This document shows, in pieces, positions 1-8,969 of a DNA stretch of 64,000 nucleotides (positions are counted from its first letter, which is position 1; each line of letters opens with the position of its first letter). The position numbers were made by a program, and so were the translations under genes. The notes under the pieces were generated by a model. That model searched no databases and was not told the DNA's origin. It worked only from the letters and a program-made list of their open reading frames with translations. Origin of the DNA: Erysipelotrichaceae bacterium (GTDB lineage Bacteria; Bacillota_I; Bacilli_A; Erysipelotrichales; Coprobacillaceae); assembly GCA_021201315.1 (NCBI GenBank), contig JAJQFG010000074.1:252-64251 (forward strand), written 5' to 3'.

Positions 1-54
1 AGCGCACCCCTGATAAGGGTGAGGTCGATGGTTCAAATCCATTCAGGCCCACCA
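1..54 (+). tRNA. tRNA-Ile (GAT), 5' part cut by window edge
   Basis: The visible part runs from within the D arm to an encoded CCA at 52-54. It matches base for base the 3' part of the complete tRNA-Ile at 74-150, including the anticodon loop with GAT. The 5' acceptor strand lies outside the window. Two identical tRNA-Ile genes in a row suggest a recent duplication inside a tRNA cluster, possibly downstream of an rRNA operon (not visible). Confidence 0.93.
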
Positions 55-73
55 TTAATACTGTAAATTATAT

Positions 74-150
<77 letters not shown>

Positions 151-160
151 TATAATTTTT

Positions 161-233
161 GGGGCTTTAGCTCAGATGGGAGAGCGCCTGCTTTGCACGC
201 AGGAGGTCAGCGGTTCGATCCCGCTAAGCTCCA
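161..233 (+). tRNA. tRNA-Ala (TGC)
   Basis: The acceptor GGGGCTT pairs with AAGCTCC (one G-T pair), the anticodon stem CCTGC/GCAGG encloses TGC at 194-196, and the T arm is GCGGTTCGATCCCGC. No CCA is encoded: the discriminator A at 233 is followed by a T run, so CCA must be added after transcription, unlike the two tRNA-Ile genes. Confidence 0.97.
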
Positions 234-246
234 TTTTTTTAATACG

Positions 247-267
247 CGTTACGTTGTAACGTTTTTT
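247..267 (+). terminator. Terminator of the tRNA cluster
   Basis: The stem CGTTAC/GTAACG with a 3-nt GTT loop is followed by six T. It sits only 5 nt before the Shine-Dalgarno AAGGAG (273-278) of the next gene. That gene therefore depends on read-through or on a promoter inside the tRNA region. Confidence 0.8.
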
Positions 268-283
268 GTTTTAAGGAGAAGTT

Positions 284-1039
284 ATGGAAAAATATATTTG
301 TGCTATTATTATTTCATTTTATATATATGGTTTTGCTGGATGGATATGGGAATCATTTTTAATGCCTTTAATAGAACATTATAAGATAAAAAATAGAGGA
401 TTCCTTAATGGTCCGGTTATTCCTATTTATGGTGTTGGTGCTGTTACTGTTTTTCTTTTGTTTTCAGCAAGAGAAAGTTATTTATCCATTTTTATCGAAG
501 GTGGATTTGTAGCTTGTGTGATTGAATATGTAACATCATGGGCGATGGAAAGTTTATATCATCGAAGATGGTGGGATTATAGTAATCGTGCTTTTAATGT
601 GAATGGTAGAGTTTGTTTGGAAGGTTTTGTTGCTTTTGGAGTTTTTAGTATAGCGTGTGTTAAATATGTTCAACCTTATTTATTTAATAGGTTATTACAA
701 TATTCAATTATTCCTTTAGTTATAGTTGCAACTGCATTATCAACTATCTTTATCAGTGATTTAGTGACAACTATTATTGCTTTAGCACATTTGGATGAAA
801 GATTGGATGAAACAATTGAATTAATTGAAGAATATAGTGAAAAAATGCGTCTTGATATGGAAGAAAGACAAAAAGATTTCTCTGAATTATTAGAAACAAT
901 TCGTCAGGAAAATGGCATTCAATATCAAAAGTATGTGCAACATACGGGCTACTCTTTACGCCACATTTTTAATGCGTTTCCAAATATTATAGATGATCAA
1001 CATCATGATAAGGTAAAAGACAATGAAGAAAACAAATAG
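284..1039 (+). CDS. Putative ABC-transporter type IV membrane protein (CmpB family)
   Basis: A 251-residue integral membrane protein. The N-terminal half has several hydrophobic segments and the family-typical stretches GFAGWIWE, RGFLNGPVIPIYG and an R-W-WDYS motif, which match the CmpB-like family PF06541. Residues after about 165 are a soluble, charged, probably coiled-coil tail. The molecular role of the family is unknown. The start at 284 has AAGGAG 6 nt upstream. The 3' end overlaps the next gene by 17 nt, so the two are probably co-translated. Confidence 0.8.
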   Translation: MEKYICAIIISFYIYGFAGWIWESFLMPLIEHYKIKNRGFLNGPVIPIYGVGAVTVFLLFSARESYLSIFIEGGFVACVIEYVTSWAMESLYHRRWWDYSNRAFNVNGRVCLEGFVAFGVFSIACVKYVQPYLFNRLLQYSIIPLVIVATALSTIFISDLVTTIIALAHLDERLDETIELIEEYSEKMRLDMEERQKDFSELLETIRQENGIQYQKYVQHTGYSLRHIFNAFPNIIDDQHHDKVKDNEENK

Positions 1040-1994
1040 TATAATACAATCAATAAATGGTTTATCTTATGGTTATTTTTTGACTTATGCATTAGGTACA
1101 ATACTTATTATGACATCACAATTTGTTCATTTAGAAATATTATCAACTATTGGTAGTGTTATGCAATCATTGACAGGAATAGGGATTGCAATCGGAATAG
1201 GTATAAGTTTAAAAGTAAAAGGTATAGATATGCTATGTATGGTTATTAGTGGAAGTATCGCATCTTATTTTAGCTCTTATCTAATCGTTATATATTTAGC
1301 AGTTTTATTATCTGCTCTAGTGATACAATTACTAGATACATATTTTGATATATGGTTAAAACCATTGATTGTTATTATTATTTCTACACTATTAGCTTAT
1401 TTTTTGAATTCATATATCAATAGTTTTATGATGTATCTAGGAAATTATTTCAATACTCAAATGAATAATGATTCATTGATTATAAGAATTATTATGAGTA
1501 TGATTATTGCCATTGTAATGGGATTATTGATTCCTATATTAGGTCCAACTATTTGTACATTATTGAATCTTAATAGTCTTGTTTGTGGTATTGTTTTATC
1601 AGGTGGTTGTAGTTATACCATAGGACTAGCAGTTATGGGATTAAAAGATAATCATATTGGTGATACAATAGCTACTGCTATAGGAACACCGTTATTACAA
1701 TTTGCAAATGTTATTAAAAAACCAATACTACTGATTCCACTGATGATATCAAGTGCTATTTCAGGAATGCTCACAGGTTGTGTTTTTATGATAGAAGCAT
1801 CAACAACAGCTGGTTATGGTTTAATGGCACTACAAGGATTGATTGATACTATAAATTATAATAATTCAGTATATATGCCAGCTACATTACTCATAAACAT
1901 TGCATTACCAATTGTTATTTCTTTAATTATGATTCAACTATTATATCGTTTAAAACTATTGAAACGTGGAGACTTAAAGATTGAACATCTTTAA
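1023..1994 (+). CDS. PTS EIIC-like membrane protein (PTS_EIIC_2 type)
   Basis: A 323-residue polytopic membrane protein with about nine hydrophobic segments. The opening NGLSYGYFLTYALGTIL, the central glycine/proline-rich IPILGPTICTLLN and the late segment AIGTPLLQFANVIKKPI resemble the stand-alone EIIC_2 family (PF13303), proposed regulators or transporters related to sugar PTS permeases. No EIIA, EIIB or sugar enzyme gene is adjacent, so the substrate is unknown. It starts inside the end of the upstream gene (17-nt overlap). Confidence 0.72.
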   Translation: MKKTNSIIQSINGLSYGYFLTYALGTILIMTSQFVHLEILSTIGSVMQSLTGIGIAIGIGISLKVKGIDMLCMVISGSIASYFSSYLIVIYLAVLLSALVIQLLDTYFDIWLKPLIVIIISTLLAYFLNSYINSFMMYLGNYFNTQMNNDSLIIRIIMSMIIAIVMGLLIPILGPTICTLLNLNSLVCGIVLSGGCSYTIGLAVMGLKDNHIGDTIATAIGTPLLQFANVIKKPILLIPLMISSAISGMLTGCVFMIEASTTAGYGLMALQGLIDTINYNNSVYMPATLLINIALPIVISLIMIQLLYRLKLLKRGDLKIEHL

Positions 1995-2001
1995 GTTTTT
2001 C

Positions 2002-2030
2002 TTTTCAATAGTCTATTTTTAGCTTATAAT
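2002..2030 (+). promoter_or_regulatory. Likely murE promoter
   Basis: A -35 box TTTTCA and a perfect -10 box TATAAT are separated by 17 nt. The predicted transcript starts near 2037, giving a leader of only about 10 nt that still contains the GGTGAGA ribosome site. Confidence 0.6.
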
Positions 2031-2047
2031 AACTTCGGTGAGATACA

Positions 2048-3502
2048 ATGAAATTAGAAAAATTATTAACAGAAATAGATTATACTTTATTACAAGGTGA
2101 TTTAAATACAGATGTTGTACAAATAGACTATGATTCTCGAAAAGTCATCAATAATAGCTTATTTGTATGTATTGTTGGTGCGAATGTAGATGGTCATAAT
2201 TTTATAGATAGTGTTATCGATCAAGGAGCAAAAGTCATAGTGGTTGAAAAAGAAGTTTCTTATCAATCAGGTATAACTTATATTAAGGTAGAGAATTCAC
2301 GTATTGCTTTAGCATTACTATCATCTGCATTTTTTGATTACCCTAGTAGAAAAATGACAGTAATAGGTATTACAGGTACCAAAGGTAAAACTACAACATC
2401 CTATATGCTTGAATCCATACTTACAAAGGCACATAAAAAAGTAGGTCTTATTGGTACCATTGGTTCTATAGTGAATGGTGTGTTTCATGAAACAAAAAAT
2501 ACAACACCAGAATCTTTTGAACTTCAAAGTCTTATGTATGAAATGGTTGAAAATGGTTGTGAATATTGTGTGATGGAAGTTTCATCACAAGGTTTAATGT
2601 TGCATCGTGTTGCAGGAATTGATTTTGATTATGGTATTTTTACCAATCTATCACCTGATCATATTGGTAAGAATGAACATAGAGATTTTAATCATTATAT
2701 GAGTTGTAAAAAGATGCTTTTTCAAATGTGTAAAGTTGGTATTTTTAATAAAGATGATGAACATTACTTAGATATGATTGATAATGCAAAATGTCAAATA
2801 TTGACATATTCTATTCATCAAGACAGTGATTTACAAGGTTATGATATTCATTTATCTCAAGGAGAAGGAACGTTGGGTGTATCTTTTAAAACCCGAGGAC
2901 TCATCAATGATACTTTTGAAACTGACATTCCTGGAGAGTTTAGTGTTTATAATTCTTTAGTAGCTATTATGATTTGTCAACAATTATCTATAGAAACGCC
3001 TTATATCAAGCAAGCTTTAAAACTTGTAAGAGTTAGTGGTAGAGTAGAAATTGTTCCTATACATCAACCTTATACAGTCATTATTGATTATGCTCATAAT
3101 GCATTGTCATTCGATAGTATTTTATCAACGATTAGTGCTTATCATCCTCATCGCCTTATCTGCGTTTATGGAGCAGGGGGAAAGCGTGATAAAAAAAGAC
3201 GTTATGACGTTGGTGAGGTTGTAGCTAAATATCATGCTTATTCTATTTTAACAGCCGATAATCCTAGAGGAGAAAGTGTTCATGATATATGTATGGATAT
3301 TGTTGAAGGTATTAATCGTATAGGTGGAGATTATACAATTATTGAGGATCGTAAAGATGCTATTCACTATGCTTTATCTATAGCGCAAAAAGATGATGTT
3401 ATATTATGTTTAGGTAAAGGTCATGAAACATATCAAATCATAGATAAAGAACCAATACCATTTAGTGAAAAAGAAATAATAAAAAAATACTATAACATAT
3501 AA
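2048..3502 (+). CDS. murE: UDP-MurNAc-tripeptide synthetase (MurE), predicted meso-diaminopimelate-adding
   Basis: A 484-residue cytoplasmic Mur ligase that adds the third amino acid to UDP-MurNAc-L-Ala-D-Glu in peptidoglycan synthesis. The ATP-binding loop GTKGKTT is at residues 110-116 and the Mur ligase GKGHET motif lies near 456-461. The specificity motif DNPR is at 404-407; in this family DNPR marks meso-DAP ligases, while lysine ligases differ there. The assignment of DAP is an inference from that motif. The GGTGAGA site sits 5 nt upstream of ATG. The gene ends in a strong terminator hairpin that overlaps the start of the next gene. Confidence 0.93.
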   Translation: MKLEKLLTEIDYTLLQGDLNTDVVQIDYDSRKVINNSLFVCIVGANVDGHNFIDSVIDQGAKVIVVEKEVSYQSGITYIKVENSRIALALLSSAFFDYPSRKMTVIGITGTKGKTTTSYMLESILTKAHKKVGLIGTIGSIVNGVFHETKNTTPESFELQSLMYEMVENGCEYCVMEVSSQGLMLHRVAGIDFDYGIFTNLSPDHIGKNEHRDFNHYMSCKKMLFQMCKVGIFNKDDEHYLDMIDNAKCQILTYSIHQDSDLQGYDIHLSQGEGTLGVSFKTRGLINDTFETDIPGEFSVYNSLVAIMICQQLSIETPYIKQALKLVRVSGRVEIVPIHQPYTVIIDYAHNALSFDSILSTISAYHPHRLICVYGAGGKRDKKRRYDVGEVVAKYHAYSILTADNPRGESVHDICMDIVEGINRIGGDYTIIEDRKDAIHYALSIAQKDDVILCLGKGHETYQIIDKEPIPFSEKEIIKKYYNI

Positions 3503-3557
3503 AAAGACTTTTTATCATATAGTATCTTGGTGATACATATGAAAAAAGTCTTTTTTT
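3501..3557 (+). terminator. Long hairpin plus T7 after murE that contains the next gene's start codon
   Basis: Left arm 3501-3526 and right arm 3532-3555 pair over about 24 bp with two single-A bulges and a 5-nt loop (TTGGT, 3527-3531), followed by a T run (3551-3557). The ribosome site GGTGA (3529-3533) lies in the apical loop and top of the stem, and the ATG at 3539-3541 is fully paired with 3516-3518. Hairpin plus T tract is the form of an intrinsic terminator, but its position could also make it a translational or transcriptional attenuator of the deacetylase. Confidence 0.72.
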
Positions 3558-4933
3558 CTTTATCAATCTTCTTTGGATTGTTATTGATATATCTTTTATA
3601 TCAACAACCTCGTATTCATTTTATTCAAGATGAAATTCATTTATCATTATATGATACTATAGAACCATATGATTATATTGAATCTATATCTCATATAGAT
3701 ATAGAAGAATTAACCATTGATAATCAAGTGAATAATAAAGCATTAGGCGAATATACAATTTATTATCAATATCATCAATATACATTTTCATTAAAGATCT
3801 ATATTGATGATACAATATCACCCGAATTTGAAACCATCGATCAAGTCATATTACGCAACGAAACATTAGATCCTTATGATTTGGTTACACAAATACAAGA
3901 CGAATCTGCTACAACTGTTTATTTTAAAGAAGACTATATTTTTAACGAAATAAAAACATATGAAGTCCATATTATCGTGGAAGATGCCTATCATAATACA
4001 ACAGAAAAAATAGTTTATGTCAAAGTAGAAGAATCTGATACCAATCCACCTACATTAAGTGGAATTAATAAATTAACATTATTACTAGGTGATGAAATAG
4101 ATTTGAATACAGGTATAACCATTGAAGATGATCATGACGATAACCCAACTTATACAATTGATGATTCCTCACTCAATTTGAAACAAATAGGAGAATATAC
4201 GGTATATTATCATGTTTTAGATAAATATGGTAATGAAGAAACATATAGTAGAGATATTGAAATATTAAGTCCATACGATAATAGAGAAGCAACAAAAGAT
4301 GGGATAAAAACATGCTATTTGACATTTGATGATGGACCATCATCAAACACTAAAGAAATATTAGAGATCTTAGATAAATACAATATTAAAGCTACTTTCT
4401 TTGTGACAGGCACTTCACCAGATTATTTCAATTATATTAAAGAAGCATATGAGAATGGTCATGTTATAGGTTTACATTCTTATAGTCATGATTATGAATA
4501 TATTTATACTTCTGTAAGAAATTATTTGAATGATCTTAATAAAATCAAAGAAGTAGTTTATCAACAAACAGGAGAATATACAAAGTATATACGATTTCCT
4601 GGTGGATCAAGTAATCTGGTGTCTAAAAAATATAATGTAGGCATTATGCGTGTCCTAACAAAGAAAGTGATTGATTTGGGTTATCAATATTATGATTGGA
4701 CATCGATTAATGGCGATGGTGAAGGTATTAAGACAGTAGATGGCTTAATTGATAAAGCATTAGAAGAAATTGACGGTAAAGAAGATATTATGTTTTTGAT
4801 GCATGACAGTGGGACACAGGATAATACGGTTACTGCTTTGCCTGATATTTTGGATGAATTGATAGAAAGAGGCTATGAATTTAAAACAATTGATGATACA
4901 TCTCCTACTTTTCATCATACGATACAAAATTAA
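3539..4933 (+). CDS. Membrane-anchored polysaccharide deacetylase (NodB domain)
   Basis: A 464-residue protein with an N-terminal membrane anchor (about residues 2-22), two bacterial Ig-like segments resembling DUF5011 (about 60-250) and a C-terminal NodB deacetylase domain. Metal and catalytic motifs are present: TFDDGP (262-267), HSYSH (313-317), R-F-P-G-G (from 352), DWTS, and the final H-D-S (H422). It probably removes acetyl groups from peptidoglycan or another wall glycan outside the membrane. A TTG at 3527 in frame is less likely than ATG 3539, which has GGTGA 5 nt upstream. Both sit inside the hairpin described separately. murE just upstream supports a wall role. Confidence 0.88.
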   Translation: MKKVFFSLSIFFGLLLIYLLYQQPRIHFIQDEIHLSLYDTIEPYDYIESISHIDIEELTIDNQVNNKALGEYTIYYQYHQYTFSLKIYIDDTISPEFETIDQVILRNETLDPYDLVTQIQDESATTVYFKEDYIFNEIKTYEVHIIVEDAYHNTTEKIVYVKVEESDTNPPTLSGINKLTLLLGDEIDLNTGITIEDDHDDNPTYTIDDSSLNLKQIGEYTVYYHVLDKYGNEETYSRDIEILSPYDNREATKDGIKTCYLTFDDGPSSNTKEILEILDKYNIKATFFVTGTSPDYFNYIKEAYENGHVIGLHSYSHDYEYIYTSVRNYLNDLNKIKEVVYQQTGEYTKYIRFPGGSSNLVSKKYNVGIMRVLTKKVIDLGYQYYDWTSINGDGEGIKTVDGLIDKALEEIDGKEDIMFLMHDSGTQDNTVTALPDILDELIERGYEFKTIDDTSPTFHHTIQN

Positions 4934-5004
4934 TATTTTCATATTTTGAAAATATGCAATTTAAAAAAGAAATTTGGGACTTTTATAGCGTATATAAATA
5001 GTAG

Positions 5005-5069
5005 GAGGTATTTTATGTCTTCCTAAAATACAAGTAAATAATAGTTAAGCAACTAAGGTTGCTTTTTTT
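5005..5069 (+). other. Strong ribosome site, 3-codon minigene and terminator (remnant or leader)
   Basis: AGGAGG near 5004-5009 is followed by ATG-TCT-TCC-TAA and then a clear intrinsic terminator, AAGCAAC/GTTGCTT with loop TAAG and T run (5047-5069). The initiation signal is intact but the reading frame ends after three codons. It is either the scar of a deleted gene or a leader minigene. The rest of 4934-5132 shows only an AT-rich dyad near 4940-4956 and no other gene. Confidence 0.4.
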
Positions 5070-5132
5070 ATTTGCTGGAAAAGAGGTACGCATGAAACGA
5101 TAAGATATAATAAATATCTAAGTAGAGCTTAT

Positions 5133-5715
5133 TTGAGATTGTTCAAATTATTCAATATAAAATTATATGATGAATATATTGACGAAGTAGCAACGATTCA
5201 TCGGCCTAAAGAAGATAAAGGATTAACTAATGAAGAATTTAAAGAATTAAAATTAAAAATACGTTCTTTGGGTTATGATACTAACAAACAACTAAGAGAT
5301 TTTGATGGAGATACAGAATTGCCTATTGACTGTTTATAAAAATCGTTGGTTGTAAGAGAAAGCATCATTAATGCAGTATGTCACAGATCATATTTAAGTG
5401 AATCATGTGTTCAAATATCAATTTTTGATGACAGAATTGAAATATTATCTCCTGGAATGCTTTATCAAGGAATGAGTATTGAAAATATGAAATTGGGTAG
5501 TTCAGTTTTGCGTAACAAAGCAACAGGAAAGACTTTTCTCTATTTGATTTGATTGAACAATGGGAACAGGTGTCCCACGCATTATCAGACAATGTGAGGA
5601 ATTTGGCTTGAAAGAACCATGTTTTGAAGAATTTGGCACCTCATTTAAAGTTGCATTATTTAGAAACAACAAATATAATAATCTTATTAAAGATGCGTCA
5701 AATGATTTATTATGA
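5133..5715 (+). pseudogene. Decayed ATP-binding transcriptional regulator (AlbA/HATPase_c_4 type)
   Basis: Remnant of a putative regulator of the divergent AAA / HATPase_c_4 family. Translated segments include RESIINAVCHRSY, ISIFDDRIEILSPG and, in another frame, MGTGVPRIIRQCEEFGL, which follow one another in the order seen in intact members. There is an in-frame TAA at 5337-5339, a second stop at 5550-5552 and a frameshift near 5555-5565. The N-terminal domain is missing, and the beginning (from a TTG at 5133) is not clearly homologous. No functional product is expected. Confidence 0.78.
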
Positions 5716-5739
5716 TTCAAATATTACGTCATTTGACAC

Positions 5740-5774
5740 AAAAAAGGTGCTTACGCTTTAGCATAAACACCTTT
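5740..5774 (-). terminator. Terminator of the flavin reductase gene
   Basis: Read on the minus strand, AAAGGTG and CACCTTT pair around the stop codon of the gene and are followed by a T run (A run at 5740-5745 on the plus strand). Confidence 0.7.
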
Positions 5775-6254
5775 AATTTTTGCTATATATATTGTGTGAT
5801 AATCTTTTTCAGGATAATTTTTATTATCCACATCTTTATTTAAGAAACATTCTTCCTTAATTGTATCAGCATATAGCTTTTCAACAATGAAAACTAATTT
5901 TGCTTCTTCAAATGTTGGAACATCGTCAATAAATGTTACATGAAAATTAACATCTTTAATTTTATCTGTATCTCTACCTGAAACACTTCCTAATACACCT
6001 AATTCTTTCTTTTTGCCATCAAAGAAAGATAAAGAAAAACAATCTTCTCTATCCACAAATTCTTTAGTATAACGTTGAGGACGAATATAGGCAGTAACAA
6101 CATGTTCATTCCATAATTGACCGACACCACCCCAAGAAGCAGTCATGGTATTTACTTTTTCTTCATTACCTGCACTAATAAGCATCCAATCATTACCAAT
6201 GGCAGTAAAAGGATTCATATTCAAATCTTTGATATCTATTTTTTTAAAACTCAT
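5751..6254 (-). CDS. Flavin reductase-like domain protein
   Basis: A 167-residue FMN-binding protein of the flavin reductase-like family (PF01613). Characteristic stretches are NTMTASWGG, HVVTAYIRPQRYT and GRDTDKIK. It probably binds FMN and may reduce flavin with NAD(P)H for a partner enzyme; the partner is not visible here. Two ATGs are possible. ATG at 6260 lies only 1 nt from GGAGG, while ATG at 6254 has 7-nt spacing, so the latter is chosen. It is transcribed alone, convergent with the decayed regulator. Confidence 0.87.
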   Translation of the reverse strand: MSFKKIDIKDLNMNPFTAIGNDWMLISAGNEEKVNTMTASWGGVGQLWNEHVVTAYIRPQRYTKEFVDREDCFSLSFFDGKKKELGVLGSVSGRDTDKIKDVNFHVTFIDDVPTFEEAKLVFIVEKLYADTIKEECFLNKDVDNKNYPEKDYHTIYIAKIKGVYAKA

Positions 6255-6375
6255 AATCATACCTCCTTGTTATCACATTATAGCATAATTATATGAAAAC
6301 AAACAAGAAATATGAAACATACAAAATAAGTACGATTATTCTAAATATAGTGTAAAATAAAAATAGGTGGGATAA

Positions 6376-7053
6376 ATGAAAATACTAATATGTGTTAAGG
6401 ATAAGAAGTCTCAGATTAAAATTATAAGATTAATTCAATTGATGAAATGTGAAGAAAAGGTTGACTTAGAGTGTCGTGCGACTTTGCATGTTAAAAAGTG
6501 GAAGTATAATATAGCATTTATTGATTTGGGAATGGATAATCATAGAGCTTTTAAGTTAGGGAGAAAATTGTATAAATTAAATCATTGTGCTACTTTTTAT
6601 ATGTTTAAAGATTTCACTTATATTCATGAATTTTTTCATGCAGGTGGTTTTCATCGTATCTTAAACGATGGTGAGCCTTTAGATTTAGAGAAATTAAAGT
6701 GTGCTTATGAATATTATTTGTGTGTTAGTTGTAAAGTTGTTTTAAAAGTTCATAATAAAAACTTCATGTTTAATCCTTCTCACATTCAATATATAGAGCA
6801 TTATAAACGCTATATGATGATTGTTATTGAAAGAAACCGATATAAAGGGTTTATTGAAAACTATGAAATCATTATGAAACGTTTGAAAATATTCCATTTC
6901 TTCCCATCACATCCACATTATTATTTAAATCCTCGCTTTATTTTAGAATATCAATTTCATAAAATATGGATGCATAATAATGATTATTTACCAACAACTT
7001 TACGTAATATTGATATTAAAAGAGCTGTTATGGAAGCAGCTGATTCGTTTTGA
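6376..7053 (+). CDS. LytTR-type regulator with an atypical receiver-like domain
   Basis: A 225-residue protein. The C-terminal 100 residues follow the LytTR DNA-binding pattern (HIQYIEHYKRYMMIV, then a late FFPSHPHYYLNPRFI and YLPTT). The N-terminal 110 residues resemble a response-regulator receiver: FIDLG around residue 57 could supply the phosphoacceptor Asp, but the acidic pair expected near residues 7-9 is absent (ICVKDK). No histidine kinase is adjacent. It may therefore act without phosphorylation. The gene ends in TGA, evidence for the standard genetic code. Confidence 0.68.
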   Translation: MKILICVKDKKSQIKIIRLIQLMKCEEKVDLECRATLHVKKWKYNIAFIDLGMDNHRAFKLGRKLYKLNHCATFYMFKDFTYIHEFFHAGGFHRILNDGEPLDLEKLKCAYEYYLCVSCKVVLKVHNKNFMFNPSHIQYIEHYKRYMMIVIERNRYKGFIENYEIIMKRLKIFHFFPSHPHYYLNPRFILEYQFHKIWMHNNDYLPTTLRNIDIKRAVMEAADSF

Positions 7054-7063
7054 TATCTTATAC

Positions 7064-7092
7064 TTGAAAAAATAAAGTAAAAATGGTAATAT
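7064..7092 (+). promoter_or_regulatory. Promoter of the purine operon
   Basis: TTGAAA and TAATAT are separated by exactly 17 nt. The expected transcript start, about 7099, coincides with the beginning of the riboswitch. Confidence 0.7.
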
Positions 7093-7098
7093 GCACTT

Positions 7099-7195
7099 AG
7101 TTATACAACTGACGGAAGTGGAATGGACCACATGGAGTATAATGTTTAGAGTCGACCGTCTGGGCAAAAATGCTTGGATGAGTAGGCTCTTTTTT
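7099..7195 (+). ncRNA. ZTP (pfl) riboswitch with terminator expression platform
   Basis: The leader carries the two conserved halves of the pfl motif: an upstream ACTGACGG...GGACCACATGGAG segment and the downstream CCGTCTGGGCA core (7156-7166). A hairpin pairing 7149-7166 with 7171-7189, followed by T6 (7190-7195), uses the same CCGTCTGGGC strand. Ligand-bound aptamer and terminator are therefore mutually exclusive. ZTP/ZMP binding should permit transcription of fhs and pur genes when 10-formyl-THF is short. The aptamer call rests on the conserved core and context. From 7196 to 7289 I see only AT-rich leader. Confidence 0.88.
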
Positions 7196-7289
7196 AATTA
7201 TCGAAAAAATATCTATGAAAATAGATAGATTTATGGTATAAAGTAAGTGTTAAAAGTCCTTGAAAAAATTTAAAGAAGAGGTGTAAAAA

Positions 7290-8960
7290 ATGTTGACAGA
7301 TGTAGAAATCGCCCAAGCGGCAGAAATGGAACCAATTGTTAAGATAGCGGATAAGGTTGGTTTAAGTGAAGATGATTTGGAGCTTTATGGTAAGTATAAA
7401 GCAAAAGTATCTTTAGAAGCTATTAATAAGCTTCAAAATAATGAAAATGGGAAATTGGTTTTAGTAACTGCTATTAATCCAACACCTGCTGGTGAGGGAA
7501 AGACAACAACAATGATTGGCTTATCACAAGCTTTAAATAAGTTGGGTAAAAAATCTGTTGTAGCAATGCGTGAACCAAGTTTGGGGCCATGTTTTGGTAT
7601 TAAAGGTGGTGCAGCAGGAGGAGGATATGCTCAAGTTGTACCAATGGAGGATATTAATTTACATTTTACAGGAGATATTCATGCGATTACAACTGCTAAT
7701 AATTTAATTGCAGCGATGCTTGATAATTCAATTCAACAAGGAAATCCTTTGGATATTGATACAAGACAGATTGTTTGGAAACGTTGTGTTGATTTGAATG
7801 ATCGTGCTTTAAGAAATATTGTTGTTGGTTTAGGTGGCAAGATGAATGGTGTGCCTAGAGAAGATGGTTTTGATATAAGTGTAGCTAGTGAAGTTATGGC
7901 TATTCTTTGTTTAGCAACTTCATTAGAAGATTTGAAAAAACGTGCAGGAGCTATGATTGTAGCTTACAATCATGCTGGTGAGGCTATTACGGTTAATGAT
8001 ATTGGTGCTACAGGGGCTGTAACATTGTTATTAAAAGATGCGATTAAGCCTAATTTGGTACAAACATTAGATCATACACCTGTATTTGTTCATGGTGGTC
8101 CTTTTGCCAATATTGCCCATGGATGCAATAGTGTTATGGCTACAAATTTAGCGATGAAATTAGGGGATTATGCGATTACTGAAGCAGGTTTTGGTGCTGA
8201 CTTAGGAGCTGAAAAATTCTTAGATATCAAATGTCGTCAAGCAGGTTTAAAACCAGATGCTGTTGTTATTGTAGCAACTGTTAGAGCTTTGAAGATGCAT
8301 GGTGGCGTTGCTAAAAAGGATTTAGGTGAAGAGAATTTAGATGCTTTAAGAAAAGGTATTGAAAACTTAGAGAAGCATATTGAAAATATAGGTAAATATC
8401 ATTTACCATCAGTGGTTGCAATTAATGCATTTCCAACTGACACCGAGGCTGAACTTCAATTATTAAAAGAGATTTGTCAAGCTAAGGGTGTTGATGTAGC
8501 TATTAGTGAAGTTTGGGCTAAGGGAGCAGATGGTGGTATTGAATTAGCTGAAAAGTTATTAGAAGTCTTAGAAACAAAAGAAGCACATTTTGCTCCAATC
8601 TATGATTTGGATTTACCAATTGATGAAAAGATTCGTACAATTGCTAAAGAAATCTATGGTGCTGACGATATTATACTTACAAAGAAAGTGGTTAATAAAA
8701 TTAAGAAATATGAAAAGCAAGGATTAGGAAAATTACCTATCTGTATTGCTAAAACACAATATTCATTATCTGATGATCCTACTTTACTAGGAAGACCTAC
8801 AGGATTTAAAGTTACAATTAATGACTTGATTCCAAATACTGGTGCTGGTTTCTTAGTAGCTATTAGTGGTGATATTATGCGTATGCCAGGACTTCCTAAA
8901 GTTCCTGCTGCTGTCAATATGGATATTGATGAGAATGGAAAAATTGTTGGATTATTCTAG
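7290..8960 (+). CDS. fhs: Formate--tetrahydrofolate ligase
   Basis: A 556-residue cytoplasmic enzyme that makes 10-formyl-THF from formate, THF and ATP. The ATP-binding motif [11 protein letters not shown] is at about residues 64-74. [18 protein letters not shown] and the long conserved C-terminus ([12 protein letters not shown]) are typical, and the length equals that of the family. It is the first gene under the ZTP riboswitch and supplies the cofactor for PurN and PurH downstream. An AGAGGTG site precedes the ATG, and 9 nt separate it from purE. Confidence 0.97.
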   Translation: MLTDVEIAQAAEMEPIVKIADKVGLSEDDLELYGKYKAKVSLEAINKLQNNENGKLVLVTAINPTPAGEGKTTTMIGLSQALNKLGKKSVVAMREPSLGPCFGIKGGAAGGGYAQVVPMEDINLHFTGDIHAITTANNLIAAMLDNSIQQGNPLDIDTRQIVWKRCVDLNDRALRNIVVGLGGKMNGVPREDGFDISVASEVMAILCLATSLEDLKKRAGAMIVAYNHAGEAITVNDIGATGAVTLLLKDAIKPNLVQTLDHTPVFVHGGPFANIAHGCNSVMATNLAMKLGDYAITEAGFGADLGAEKFLDIKCRQAGLKPDAVVIVATVRALKMHGGVAKKDLGEENLDALRKGIENLEKHIENIGKYHLPSVVAINAFPTDTEAELQLLKEICQAKGVDVAISEVWAKGADGGIELAEKLLEVLETKEAHFAPIYDLDLPIDEKIRTIAKEIYGADDIILTKKVVNKIKKYEKQGLGKLPICIAKTQYSLSDDPTLLGRPTGFKVTINDLIPNTGAGFLVAISGDIMRMPGLPKVPAAVNMDIDENGKIVGLF

Positions 8961-8969
8961 GAGGTATGC

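Noticed and set aside
3527-3529. TTG 3527 as start of the deacetylase
   Set aside because: It lies upstream of and within the ribosome site; ATG 3539 has correct spacing and begins the membrane anchor.
4939-4955. AT dyad after the deacetylase as a terminator
   Set aside because: CATATTTTGAAAATATG is almost self-complementary but has no GC clamp and no T tract after it.
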